A DNA stretch of 64,000 nucleotides from contig JBNARO010000002.1 in assembly GCA_049718665.1 (NCBI GenBank), forward strand, positions 18,124 to 82,123, given 5' to 3'. This document shows, in pieces, positions 9,728-18,150 of the stretch. The stretch's first letter is position 1, and each line of letters opens with the position of its first letter. Under the pieces are notes generated by a model, which saw only the letters and a program-made list of their open reading frames with translations, ran no database searches and was not told where the DNA came from. A program made the position numbers and the translations under genes. Origin of the DNA: NZ13-RE01 sp049718665. Lineage in GTDB: Bacteria > Dictyoglomota > Dictyoglomia > Dictyoglomales > Dictyoglomaceae.

Positions 9728-10716
9728 ATTTTGTTTTCCATCAAATGAGTTAAACCCAAGGAAGTTATTATTCTTCCTCTTGGTGTCCTTTGAATAAATC
9801 CCAGTCTCAAAAGGTAAGGCTCATACATAACTTCAATAGTTTCTGGAGATTCATTTAAAAACTCGGAAAGATTTTTTATTCCTACAGGGCCTCCATTAAA
9901 ATTATCCCTCAAAGCTTTTAATATCTTTCTGTCTAATTCATCTAACCCCTTTTCATCTATTCCAAGAAATTCTAATACCTTCCTGACCTCATTTTCGCTT
10001 ACTTCCTCTTTTCCTTCCACCTGAATATAATCCCTTACTCTTTTTAGAAGCCTATTGGCGATTCTCGGAGTTCCTCGGGCTCTTTTCGCTATTTCCATTA
10101 ATACTGAAGAGGAAAGATTTAATCCTAAAATTTTTTGAGATCTTTCAAGAATTTTTTCAATCTCTTCATCAGTATAGTAATCAAGGTTTGCAATAAAACC
10201 AAACCTATCCCTTAAGGGATTACTTAACATACCTGGTCTTGTAGTAGCTCCAACAATAGTAATAGGAGGAAGTTTGAGTTTTAAAATTCTTGCAGAAGGT
10301 CCTTTTCCCGCTATAATACTAATACAAGAATCCTCCATAGCAGAGTATAATATTTCTTCAAGGGATGGAGATAATCTATGAATTTCATCTATGAAAAGGA
10401 TCCCTCTTTCAGGAATAGATGTTAAAATCCCTACTAAATCTCCAGCTTTCTGAAGAACTGGTGCAGAAACTATCTTTATCTCTACCTCTTGCTCCTGAGA
10501 AAGGATTAAAGCTAAGGTTGTCTTTCCAAGCCCAGGTGGACCAGAAAATAACATATGGTCAACAGCTTCTCTTCTTTCTTTTGCTGCTTTTAAAATTAAT
10601 TTTAATCTCTCTACAATCTTTCTCTGTCCAATAAATTCTGAGAGACTCTTAGGTCTCAAAAGATTTTCTAAGGCAGGCTCTTTTTGGGATAATGAAAAAG
10701 AGACAATTTTTCTCAT
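9724..10716 (-). CDS. ruvB: Holliday junction branch migration ATPase RuvB
   Basis: Hexameric AAA+ motor that drives branch migration with RuvA. Walker A is GPPGLGKT at residues 59-66, Walker B is ILFIDEIHRL, sensor motif is GATTRPGMLSNPLRDRFG, and the C-terminal winged helix includes GGPVGIKNLSEFL. Length (330) is normal. It begins one base after ruvA ends and the order ruvC-ruvA-ruvB is complete here. Confidence 0.98.
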   Translation of the reverse strand: MRKIVSFSLSQKEPALENLLRPKSLSEFIGQRKIVERLKLILKAAKERREAVDHMLFSGPPGLGKTTLALILSQEQEVEIKIVSAPVLQKAGDLVGILTSIPERGILFIDEIHRLSPSLEEILYSAMEDSCISIIAGKGPSARILKLKLPPITIVGATTRPGMLSNPLRDRFGFIANLDYYTDEEIEKILERSQKILGLNLSSSVLMEIAKRARGTPRIANRLLKRVRDYIQVEGKEEVSENEVRKVLEFLGIDEKGLDELDRKILKALRDNFNGGPVGIKNLSEFLNESPETIEVMYEPYLLRLGFIQRTPRGRIITSLGLTHLMENKI

Positions 10717-11289
10717 TTATTCCTTTTTTAACCTTTCCAGAGCCATTTTTAATAATTCTTCAGGGGTTTTTTCTTTCTCTCTTGAGAGATCTTTAATAAC
10801 TTTTTCCACTTCTTTTTTAGAATATCCTAATTTATATAAAGCCTCTATAATTACATTTATCTCTTCTTCCCTCTCCTCTTTTGGCAAAACTCTTTTTGCA
10901 GAGAAAAATATTTTTTGGGCAAGCCTTTTTCCTATTCCAGGAACTGTCGTTAAAATTTCCCAGTTATCTTTTTCTAACGCATCCTTCCATTCTTCTAAGG
11001 TTATATTATCTACGATCTTTAATGCCAACCTAACTCCAACACCTGATAAGTTTAATAATTCCTCAAAAAAGTCTCTTTTTTCTTTTTCAAGGAAACCAAA
11101 AAAGTTTATTCCTCTTTCGTCTAATATTTCACTTATATATAAAATTACATCCTCACCTATCCTATTTTTTATTTCACTAAATAGTTTTTCAGATATTCTT
11201 ATTCTAAAACTTATCCTGTTTAGGGAAAGAATTAAAAAATTACTCGAGACATCCAATATTTTACCTTGAAGATGATTTAGGAAACTCAA
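10717..11289 (-). CDS. ruvA: Holliday junction DNA helicase subunit RuvA
   Basis: Tetrameric junction-binding subunit that loads RuvB. It has an N-terminal OB fold, two helix-hairpin-helix segments (LLNLSGVGVRLALKIV and LTTVPGIGKRLAQKIF) and a C-terminal RuvB-binding domain with ALYKLGYSKKEVEKVI. Length (190) is standard. It overlaps ruvC by 4 bases and abuts ruvB. Confidence 0.96.
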   Translation of the reverse strand: MSFLNHLQGKILDVSSNFLILSLNRISFRIRISEKLFSEIKNRIGEDVILYISEILDERGINFFGFLEKEKRDFFEELLNLSGVGVRLALKIVDNITLEEWKDALEKDNWEILTTVPGIGKRLAQKIFFSAKRVLPKEEREEEINVIIEALYKLGYSKKEVEKVIKDLSREKEKTPEELLKMALERLKKE

Positions 11290-11765
11290 TGATAATCACC
11301 ATAAGTTAATGAATAACATATACATAGTGCAAGAGCATCCGCTACATCATCAGGTTTTGGTATCTCTTTAAGACCAAGTATTTCTTTTACCATAATTTGA
11401 ATCTGCTTTTTTGTTGCTCTTCCATATCCTACGATAGTTTGTTTAACTTCTAAAGGGGTAAAGGTATAAATTTTTTTCCCGTGCTGGTATGAAGATAAAA
11501 GGATAACTCCTTGGGCCTGTGCCACATTTATAGCAGTTTTACTATTTTTATAAAAAAATAACTTTTCCATTACTATTATGTCAGGCTCGTATCTCTCTAT
11601 GAAATTAGAAAGTTCTTGATATAAGTAATCCAATCTCTTCCCCACATCCCACTCCTTAGGGGTGGTGAAACAACCATATTCCAAAACCCTAATTTTATCT
11701 CTTTTAAAATCTACTAAGCCAAAACCTGTTATAGCAGTTCCCGGATCTATTCCTAAAATTAACAT
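11286..11765 (-). CDS. ruvC: Crossover junction endodeoxyribonuclease RuvC
   Basis: Resolves Holliday junctions by paired nicks. The RNase H-like fold's acidic residues are recognisable: D7 in LGIDPGT, Glu in VMEKLFF, and the C-terminal aspartates in PDDVADALALC. Length (159) is usual. It follows yebC with no gap; yebC-ruvC-ruvA-ruvB is a widely conserved order. Confidence 0.97.
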   Translation of the reverse strand: MLILGIDPGTAITGFGLVDFKRDKIRVLEYGCFTTPKEWDVGKRLDYLYQELSNFIERYEPDIIVMEKLFFYKNSKTAINVAQAQGVILLSSYQHGKKIYTFTPLEVKQTIVGYGRATKKQIQIMVKEILGLKEIPKPDDVADALALCICYSLTYGDYH

Positions 11766-12515
11766 TTAAGATAGAGCTTGTAGTATTTCATCAGGTATAT
11801 CAAAATTGGCATAAGTTCTTTGAACATCATCATGATCTTCTAATTCTTCCATGAGCTTTAATACCTTCTCTGCATCAGTATCTTGAACGGGGACTACATT
11901 CTTTGGAATCTTTGTTAACTCTGCACTATTAATTTTATACCCTTTTGCTAAAAGAGCATTCTTTACAGAAGAAAAATCTTGAGGAGAAGTAACTATCTCA
12001 ATTGAATCAGGATCAATTTTTACATCCTCTGCTCCTGCATCTAAAGCATCACTTAATAATTGATCTTCATCTTTTACACTTTCCTTATCTACAAATATAC
12101 TTCCCTTCTCTTCAAAAATCCAAGAGACACATCCCGCTTCTCCTAAATTGCCACCATGTTTTGTAAAGATTCTTCTAATTTCTGCTGCAGTTCTATTCTT
12201 ATTGTCTGTTACAACTTCTACCATTATGGCAACACCACCAGGTCCATACCCTTCATAAACTACTTCCTCATAGCTTACCCCAGGAATTTCTCCTGTCCCT
12301 CTCTTGATTGCTCTCTCAATATTTTCCTTAGGCATGTTAGCCTCTTTTGCCCTCTCTATAGCAGCCTTTAGACGAGGATTCGTTTCAGGATTTCCACCGC
12401 CTTGTTTTGCTGCTATAATGATCTCTTTACTTAAACTTGAAAAAAGTTTACCTTTTTTAGCATCTGCTGCTGCTTTTCTATGTTTTATATTTGCCCATTT
12501 TGAATGTCCAGACAT
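11766..12515 (-). CDS. yebC: YebC/PmpR family protein (TACO1-like)
   Basis: Belongs to the YebC/PmpR/TACO1 family, described as transcription regulators and, in later work, as factors aiding translation of difficult sequences such as proline runs. The N-terminal MSGHSKWANIKHRKAAADAK signature is unmistakable, followed by PKENIERAIKRGTGE and YEGYGPGGVAIMVE. Length (249) is normal. An AAGGAGGCGG ribosome-binding site precedes the ATG, and a promoter lies just upstream, so this is the first gene of the long operon ending at recJ. Confidence 0.96.
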   Translation of the reverse strand: MSGHSKWANIKHRKAAADAKKGKLFSSLSKEIIIAAKQGGGNPETNPRLKAAIERAKEANMPKENIERAIKRGTGEIPGVSYEEVVYEGYGPGGVAIMVEVVTDNKNRTAAEIRRIFTKHGGNLGEAGCVSWIFEEKGSIFVDKESVKDEDQLLSDALDAGAEDVKIDPDSIEIVTSPQDFSSVKNALLAKGYKINSAELTKIPKNVVPVQDTDAEKVLKLMEELEDHDDVQRTYANFDIPDEILQALS

Positions 12516-12564
12516 TATTCCGCCTCCTTATTTTGAAAGTTTATAGAATTTAGTTTCTTTAAGA

Positions 12565-12593
12565 ATTCTACTATATTTAATAAGGTTTGGCAA
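12565..12593 (-). promoter_or_regulatory. Candidate sigma70-type promoter for the yebC-recJ operon
   Basis: On the minus strand TTGCCA and TAGAAT are separated by 17 bases, about 50 bases upstream of the yebC ATG. This is the only sizeable gap (99 bases) before a run of fourteen tightly packed genes. Assignment is by consensus match only. Confidence 0.55.
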
Positions 12594-12614
12594 GAAGTGG
12601 ATAGAAGAGGTAAT

Positions 12615-14162
12615 TTAGACGTTGTCCTGTAAATTAATTACCTTTTCAAAAGCTAAAGGTATATTTTCAATAATTTCTCCTGCAATGAGTCCTCTTTCTC
12701 CATATCTTTCTTTAAAGATTAGAGCTGATAAAGAATGGATATAATTTCCTAATATACATGCTTCTTTAATATTTAAACCTTGAGCTAAAAGGCTAACAAC
12801 TATTCCTGTTAAAACATCACCAGATCCTGCTGTTGCTAAAAGAGGAGAAGCAAAAGGATTAACATATATATTTTTATCGGGAAAGACATTAAGAGAATAT
12901 GGTCCTTTTAATATGAGATTAATATTGAATTTCTTAGAAAATTCCTTAGAAATTTCTATTCTATTTTTTTGAACGTCTTCGATGGAAAGATCTAAAAGAC
13001 GAGCCATTTCTCCCATATGAGGTGTGAGAATAATATTTCCTTTATTTACCAAGGAGAGAACAGGTTTAATAGCAGATAATCCATCTGCGTCAATTACTAA
13101 TGGTTTATCTAATTTTAAGACTAATTCTTGAACAAATTTTTGTGTATCTTCAAAGAGACCAATTCCAGGACCAAGACCTACCGCATTAATTCTAAGTTTT
13201 TCTACGATTTCCAATACATAAGATACATTTTCGAAAGAGATATATCCCTCTTTATCTTTTAAAGGTATAAATATGATTTCAGGATTCTCTGCTCTATGAA
13301 TATTACTTATAGACTCTGGAAGGGCAAGATAAACCATCCCTGCAGAAGTTCTTAAAGAAGCCCGTGCAGATAAGATCGGTGCCCCTGTATATTGAATTGA
13401 ACCTCCAATGATCAATACTTTCCCCTTGTTTCCTTTATGGACTCCTAAGGGAAATTTTGGAATATATTTCGCTACATCTTTCCCCTCTACTAAAAATATA
13501 TTTGAAGGAACAAACTTTTCTAAAAAACTTATAGGAAAACCTAAGGGATTTATAACTAATTCTCCAATATAATCTATAGCTTTAGAATTAAAAAATCCTA
13601 TTTTAGGCAAAAACATTGTAATAGTAATATTAGCTTTTATACTTTCTCCAAGAATATCTCCAGAATCAGCATCAATTCCTGTAGGAACATCAATGGAGAT
13701 TATAAGTTTTTTTGAATTGTTAATTTCTCTAATAATTCCTTTTAAATCTTTATCTAAGGGTCTTTTGAGTCCAATTCCAAAAATTCCATCTATTATTAAA
13801 TCAGAAAACTTAATAACTTCCCAATCTTTTTCTAAAGATAAAAACCTAACTTCAGTCTCCCTCAAAAGTTCATATTGAATTTGGCATAATGGAGAAACTC
13901 TCTTTTCCCAACCATAGGTTAAAATCGTAGGAATATTTCCATTAATGTATAAATACCTTGCTAATACTAAAGCATCTCCACCATTATTTCCTGGTCCACA
14001 AAGGAGTACTATCTTTTTATTTTTAAGGTCTCGAAGTCTATCTTTCAGAAAATAATAAACAAAAGAACCCGCATTCTCCATTAGAAATAATGAGGGGATG
14101 TTAAATTCCTCAGTTATTCTTCTCTCTAACTCTCTGGCCTCTTCTACAGAAATTATTTTCAT
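12615..14162 (-). CDS. nnr: Bifunctional NAD(P)H-hydrate epimerase / ADP-dependent NAD(P)H-hydrate dehydratase
   Basis: Repairs hydrated NADH and NADPH: the N-terminal YjeF domain (about 1-210) epimerises R to S forms and the C-terminal kinase-like domain (about 225-510) dehydrates the S form using ADP. Seen in the N domain: LLCGPGNNGGDALVLAR and DGIFGIGLKRP. Seen in the C domain: HKGNKGKVLIIGGS, GLGPGIG, LTPHMGEMARLL and the catalytic LLATAGSGDVLTGIV. Length (515) matches the fused form. It overlaps the NusG-II gene by 4 bases. Confidence 0.95.
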   Translation of the reverse strand: MKIISVEEARELERRITEEFNIPSLFLMENAGSFVYYFLKDRLRDLKNKKIVLLCGPGNNGGDALVLARYLYINGNIPTILTYGWEKRVSPLCQIQYELLRETEVRFLSLEKDWEVIKFSDLIIDGIFGIGLKRPLDKDLKGIIREINNSKKLIISIDVPTGIDADSGDILGESIKANITITMFLPKIGFFNSKAIDYIGELVINPLGFPISFLEKFVPSNIFLVEGKDVAKYIPKFPLGVHKGNKGKVLIIGGSIQYTGAPILSARASLRTSAGMVYLALPESISNIHRAENPEIIFIPLKDKEGYISFENVSYVLEIVEKLRINAVGLGPGIGLFEDTQKFVQELVLKLDKPLVIDADGLSAIKPVLSLVNKGNIILTPHMGEMARLLDLSIEDVQKNRIEISKEFSKKFNINLILKGPYSLNVFPDKNIYVNPFASPLLATAGSGDVLTGIVVSLLAQGLNIKEACILGNYIHSLSALIFKERYGERGLIAGEIIENIPLAFEKVINLQDNV

Positions 14163-14500
14163 TTTTCTCCTTCTAATCTAAGAACTACCCTATTTGGAAG
14201 ACAAACAATACTTTCCCCTATTTTGTTTATCCATCCTTGTTTTATACATAATTTATCGGGGCAAGGAGAAGAAACCATTCTTACACCCTTCTTAGGATCA
14301 TATTCAAAATAACTTTTTCCTAAAATTCCATCTACAGAAAATTCTTTTCTTGTCTTTATATTTCTCAAGTCTATTCTTAAAACTTCTTTATTATTAACTT
14401 CTGCAATCAAGTATAAAGGAGAAGATCCGCTCTGTTGCAAAACCCAAAGAAAAATTCCTAAAAGAAAAATTGAAAAAATTATAACAAGGTCTTTTTTCAT
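14159..14500 (-). CDS. NusG domain II-containing membrane-anchored protein
   Basis: A 113-residue protein with one N-terminal membrane helix (about 5-22) and an outward domain resembling NusG domain II, ending with the recognisable SSPCPDKLCIKQGWI and ESIVCLPNRVVLRLEG. Members are often found next to a Gx transporter and apbE; here those genes are about 44 kb away. Function is unknown. The ATG has no obvious Shine-Dalgarno: just upstream is a GC-rich hairpin followed by a T-rich tract. It overlaps nnr by 4 bases. Confidence 0.8.
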   Translation of the reverse strand: MKKDLVIIFSIFLLGIFLWVLQQSGSSPLYLIAEVNNKEVLRIDLRNIKTRKEFSVDGILGKSYFEYDPKKGVRMVSSPCPDKLCIKQGWINKIGESIVCLPNRVVLRLEGEK

Positions 14501-14513
14501 AAAGAAAAATGGA

Positions 14514-14540
14514 GGGGGTAGGAGTTAAATCTACCCCCCT
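14514..14540 (-). terminator. Intrinsic terminator after eno (possibly bidirectional)
   Basis: GGGGGTAG at 14514-14521 pairs perfectly with CTACCCCC at 14531-14538 around a 9-base loop. On the minus strand the hairpin follows the eno stop and leads into CCATTTTTCTTT; on the plus strand it leads into TATTTTTTATCTTTT. It also lies only 13 bases before the NusG-II ATG, so it may act as an attenuator rather than a full stop. Confidence 0.75.
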
Positions 14541-14545
14541 ATTTT

Positions 14546-15820
14546 TTATCTTTTAAAGTTTAGAATTCCTTTATATACTGCTGCCTCCCCTAATTCCTCT
14601 TCAATTCTTAAGAGCTGATTATATTTTGCAATTCTATCGGTCCTACTTGCAGAACCTGTCTTTATCTGCCCACTATTTACTGCTACCGCTAAGTCTGCTA
14701 TAAAAGTATCTTCAGTTTCTCCTGAACGATGAGAAATAATGGTTCTATATCCTGACTGATGAGCAAGTCTAATAGTATCTAAGGTTTCTGTCAACGTTCC
14801 AATTTGGTTAACTTTAACTAAAATTGCATTTGCTACTCCCTTTGCAATCCCTTCTTGCAAAATTTTAGGATTTGTTACAAAGATATCATCTCCTACTAAT
14901 TGAATTCTTTTCCCTAATTTTTGAGTTAACTTTTGCCATCCTTCCCAGTCTGCTTCAGATAAACCATCCTCAATAGATACAACAGGATATTTGTCTACTA
15001 AATATTCCAAGAAAGAAATCATTTCATCAGTAGATAAAGATTTCCCTTCTGCTTGAAGAATGTATTTACCATCCTGATAAAATTCACTTGCTGCAAGATC
15101 TAAAGCCAAAGCTACATCTTTTCCTGGCTCAAATCCAGCCTTTTTTATAGCCTCCACAAGGATTGCTAATGGCTCCTCATTAGTTTCTATATATGGAGCA
15201 AATCCACCCTCATCTCCTACATTAGTGTTAAGATTTCTACTCTTCAATATGCTCTTTAAAGTATGGAATACCTCTACCGCCCATCTTAAAGATTCCTTGA
15301 AAGATGGCCCTAAAGGAACAATCATATATTCCTGAAAGTCCAACGGGTTATCTGCATGCTTTCCACCATTGATAACATTCATTAAGGGGGTAGGAAGTTC
15401 TCTTGCTTGAACTCCTCCAAGATAAGAATATAAAGGAATACCTAAGAAATTAGCACTTGCCCTCGCTACCGCTAAGGATACTGCTAAGATAGCATTAGCA
15501 CCTAATCTTGATTTATTCTCCGTCCCATCAAGCTCAATCATAGTTTTGTCAATAAGATATTGATCTAAGGATTCCAATCCAATTAATTCAGGAGCAATTA
15601 TTTCATTTATATTCTTTACCGCTTGAGTTACTCCCTTTCCTTTATATCTTTTTTCATCCTTATCTCTTAATTCTAAAGCCTCTCTACTTCCTGTAGACGC
15701 ACCTGATGGAACAATAGCTCTTCCTACAGAACCATCCTCTAAATATACTTCTGCTTCTACAGTAGGATTTCCTCGAGAATCTAAGACTTCTCTTCCTATT
15801 ACATCTAAAATTGCTGGCAC
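14546..15820 (-). CDS. eno: Enolase
   Basis: Interconverts 2-phosphoglycerate and phosphoenolpyruvate in glycolysis. Landmarks: DSRGNPTVEAE near residue 13, GAIVPSGASTGSREALELRD, the loop NVGDEGGFAP, metal ligands in LALDLAASEF, SIEDGL and VGDDIFVTNP, catalytic Lys in ILVKVNQIGT, and SHRSGETEDTFIADLAV near the C-terminus. Length (424) is normal. The start is a GTG with a strong AAGGAGGTGAT ribosome-binding site. It is apparently monocistronic or weakly read through into the NusG-II gene. Confidence 0.98.
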   Translation of the reverse strand: MPAILDVIGREVLDSRGNPTVEAEVYLEDGSVGRAIVPSGASTGSREALELRDKDEKRYKGKGVTQAVKNINEIIAPELIGLESLDQYLIDKTMIELDGTENKSRLGANAILAVSLAVARASANFLGIPLYSYLGGVQARELPTPLMNVINGGKHADNPLDFQEYMIVPLGPSFKESLRWAVEVFHTLKSILKSRNLNTNVGDEGGFAPYIETNEEPLAILVEAIKKAGFEPGKDVALALDLAASEFYQDGKYILQAEGKSLSTDEMISFLEYLVDKYPVVSIEDGLSEADWEGWQKLTQKLGKRIQLVGDDIFVTNPKILQEGIAKGVANAILVKVNQIGTLTETLDTIRLAHQSGYRTIISHRSGETEDTFIADLAVAVNSGQIKTGSASRTDRIAKYNQLLRIEEELGEAAVYKGILNFKR

Positions 15821-15844
15821 AAAATCACCTCCTTAGACATTTTC

Positions 15845-15875
15845 AAAGATTATTATAACATCAGTTTTTAAAAAT
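15845..15875 (-). promoter_or_regulatory. Candidate eno promoter (-10 box)
   Basis: A TATAAT hexamer on the minus strand at 15857-15852 gives a predicted start about 25 bases before the GTG of eno, leaving room for the strong ribosome-binding site. I see no good -35. The 131-base divergent gap also carries the upstream region of the phosphoribosyltransferase gene, where TAGAAT near 15913 is a weak plus-strand -10 candidate. Confidence 0.4.
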
Positions 15876-15951
15876 TTGTTTAAAGTTCTTTTAAAAGGAA
15901 AGAAAATAAGATAGAATAAAAGAAAAAACATGTAAAGCATGGAGGTTATAT

Positions 15952-16536
15952 ATGGAGTATATCTCACCAAACTGGAATGAAATTTATAACTTATGTTTAG
16001 AACTTGCTAAAAAAATAAAAGAAGACAACTACAGTCCTGAAGTTATTGTAGGAATAGCAAGAGGAGGATGGATTCCCGCAAGAATTCTTTCAGATCTGTT
16101 AGAAAACTCTTACACTGCAAACATCAAAATTGATTTTTATAGAGGAATAGGAGAAACACGAGAAAGACCTGTTATTACTCAAACAATCTCGACAGGAGTA
16201 GAAGGGAAGAGAGTTTTAGTGGCAGATGATGTAGCAGATAGTGGGAAAAGTTTGAAAGTTGCAAAAGAACATTTAGAACATTGTGGCGCAAACCAGGTCA
16301 AAATTGCAACTATTTTTTATAAGCCTTGGTCTATAATTAAGCCTGATTATTATATAAAAGAAACTTCAGCCTGGATAATATTTCCTTGGGAAGTAAATGA
16401 GACCTTATTAAAAATCTTCAAAGGGTTAACAGCCCAAAGGAAAAGTAAAGAAGAGATTTATCAAGAACTTATAAAAACAGGTGTTGAAAAAGGTTTATTA
16501 GATAGATTAATGAAAGAATTTTGGGGAAATATATGA
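15952..16536 (+). CDS. Phosphoribosyltransferase-family protein (xanthine/guanine type)
   Basis: Type I phosphoribosyltransferase fold. Visible are VIVGIARGGWIPARILSD in the N half and the PRPP-binding loop VLVADDVADSGKSL near residue 85-98. This arrangement resembles bacterial and archaeal hypoxanthine/xanthine/guanine phosphoribosyltransferases of about 150 residues; the extra C-terminal 40 residues are charged and look helical. Substrate is not readable. An ATGGAGGT ribosome-binding site precedes the ATG. First gene of a four-gene plus-strand operon. Confidence 0.85.
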   Translation: MEYISPNWNEIYNLCLELAKKIKEDNYSPEVIVGIARGGWIPARILSDLLENSYTANIKIDFYRGIGETRERPVITQTISTGVEGKRVLVADDVADSGKSLKVAKEHLEHCGANQVKIATIFYKPWSIIKPDYYIKETSAWIIFPWEVNETLLKIFKGLTAQRKSKEEIYQELIKTGVEKGLLDRLMKEFWGNI

Positions 16537-16967
16537 GAGCAATATCATCGGGAGGAGTGGTCTTTAATAAAGATAAAGTTCTTATATTACAGAGAAAAAA
16601 TGGGAATTGGGTTCTTCCAAAAGGACATGTGGAGGAAGGAGAAAATGTAGAAAAAACTGCAGTAAGGGAAGTAGAGGAAGAAACTGGAATAAAAGCAAAA
16701 ATTATTGATTATGTAGGGGAGATTGAATATCATGCTCCTGCTACTGAATTTCACCCTGAAGAAGATAAAAAAGTAAAATGGTTTTTAATGGAGGCACTAA
16801 ATAGCGATATAAAAGTAGAAGAAGATATTTTTGTACAAGGAAAATTTGTAAGTTTTGAAGAAGCTTTAAATCTTTTGACTTTTCCTTTGGAAAAAGAAAT
16901 TCTAAAAAGGGCTTATCTTATTTTTAAAAATTATAGGAGAATGAAAGATGAATGTTCTCATGCTTAG
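16533..16967 (+). CDS. Nudix hydrolase
   Basis: Hydrolyses a nucleoside diphosphate linked to another moiety; the substrate is unknown. The Nudix box is complete: GHVEEGENVEKTAVREVEEETGI with all glycines and glutamates. I chose the ATG that overlaps the preceding stop as ATGA, with GGGGA upstream, over a TTG twelve bases earlier. Overall size (about 144 residues) and the N-terminal SSGGVVF resemble diadenosine polyphosphate or nucleotide-sugar Nudix enzymes. Confidence 0.9.
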   Translation: MRAISSGGVVFNKDKVLILQRKNGNWVLPKGHVEEGENVEKTAVREVEEETGIKAKIIDYVGEIEYHAPATEFHPEEDKKVKWFLMEALNSDIKVEEDIFVQGKFVSFEEALNLLTFPLEKEILKRAYLIFKNYRRMKDECSHA

Positions 16968-18150
16968 CTGGGAATATCCTCCAAGAATAATTGGGGGACT
17001 AAGTCGTCATGTGGCAGATTTAAGTCAAGCATTAGCAGAAAAGGGAGTTAATGTTATAGTTATTACTTGTTGTGTAGAGGGAGCAATAGAAAAAGAAGAA
17101 AAAGGAAATCTTTCTATTTATAGAGTCCCATCTCAAATAATTTCTACTCCTGATTTTATTAGCTGGATTTATTTTCTTAATCTTTCTATGATATCTAAAG
17201 CCTTACAAATTCAGAAAGAAAAAACCTTTGATATTATTCATGTTCATGATTGGCTTTCTGCTTTTGCAGGTTATACTTTAAAACATGGTTTAAAAAAGCC
17301 TCTAATAGCAACTATTCACGCTACTGAATATGGAAGAAATCAGGGAATATATACAAGAGAACAAAAATTTATTCATGACATTGAATGGTGGTTAACTTAT
17401 GAGGCATGGAGAGTTATTGTATGTAGTAATTTTATGAGAGAAGAAGTAAGGAATATTTTCAACTTACCTGAAGATAAGATTGATGTAATCCTTAATGGAG
17501 TTAACATTGAAAACCTAAAAACTAACTTAGATTTAAAAGAAATAAGAGATAAATTTGCTTTACCTCATGAGAAAATTATCCTTTTTATTGGAAGAATGTT
17601 CTATCAAAAGGGACCTGAATACCTATTAAGATCTGCTCCTTTGATACTATCTCAATATCCTAATGCGAAATTTATTTTTGTAGGGACAGGAGACTTATTA
17701 AATTCCTTGAAGGAAGAAGCAAATAATTTAGGGCTTCAGAATAAAGCTCTCTTTACTGGCTTTGTTGATGATTCTCTAAGAAATGCTTTATTAAATATTG
17801 CGGATATTTGTGTCTTTCCAAGTATATATGAGCCCTTTGGAATTGTAGCGTTAGAAGCTATGGCATTGTCAAAACCTGTAGTTGCTTCTAATCTTGGAGG
17901 ATTTAGGGAAATTATAGACTCAGAGAAAGATGGGCTTCTTTTCAATCCCAAGGATATATATGATCTTTCTCAAAAAGTTTTGTCCTTATTAAAAGATGAA
18001 CACTTTGCCAAAAAAATAGGAGAAAATGCCAAAGAAAAAGTGGAGAAAAATTATACCTGGGGGAAAATAGCAGAAAAAGCCTTAAAAGTTTATGAAAGAG
18101 TTTATCAGGAATATCTTTTATCAAACTGGAGATGGGGGGAGAATTTATGA
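16948..18150 (+). CDS. GT4-family glycosyltransferase
   Basis: Retaining glycosyltransferase with a GT-B fold. The N-terminus MNVLMLSWEYPPRIIGGLSR carries the glycine-rich acceptor motif seen in glycogen synthase-like and mannosyltransferase GT4 enzymes; HVHDWLSAF follows near residue 98. The C-terminal donor site has FIGRMFYQKGPEYLL and the E-x7-E motif in YEPFGIVALEAMALSKPVVAS. Length is 400. It overlaps the Nudix gene by 20 bases and the next gene by 4. Donor and product are unknown; the neighbour makes a sugar nucleotide, so GDP-mannose or ADP/UDP-glucose are possible. Confidence 0.9.
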   Translation: MNVLMLSWEYPPRIIGGLSRHVADLSQALAEKGVNVIVITCCVEGAIEKEEKGNLSIYRVPSQIISTPDFISWIYFLNLSMISKALQIQKEKTFDIIHVHDWLSAFAGYTLKHGLKKPLIATIHATEYGRNQGIYTREQKFIHDIEWWLTYEAWRVIVCSNFMREEVRNIFNLPEDKIDVILNGVNIENLKTNLDLKEIRDKFALPHEKIILFIGRMFYQKGPEYLLRSAPLILSQYPNAKFIFVGTGDLLNSLKEEANNLGLQNKALFTGFVDDSLRNALLNIADICVFPSIYEPFGIVALEAMALSKPVVASNLGGFREIIDSEKDGLLFNPKDIYDLSQKVLSLLKDEHFAKKIGENAKEKVEKNYTWGKIAEKALKVYERVYQEYLLSNWRWGENL

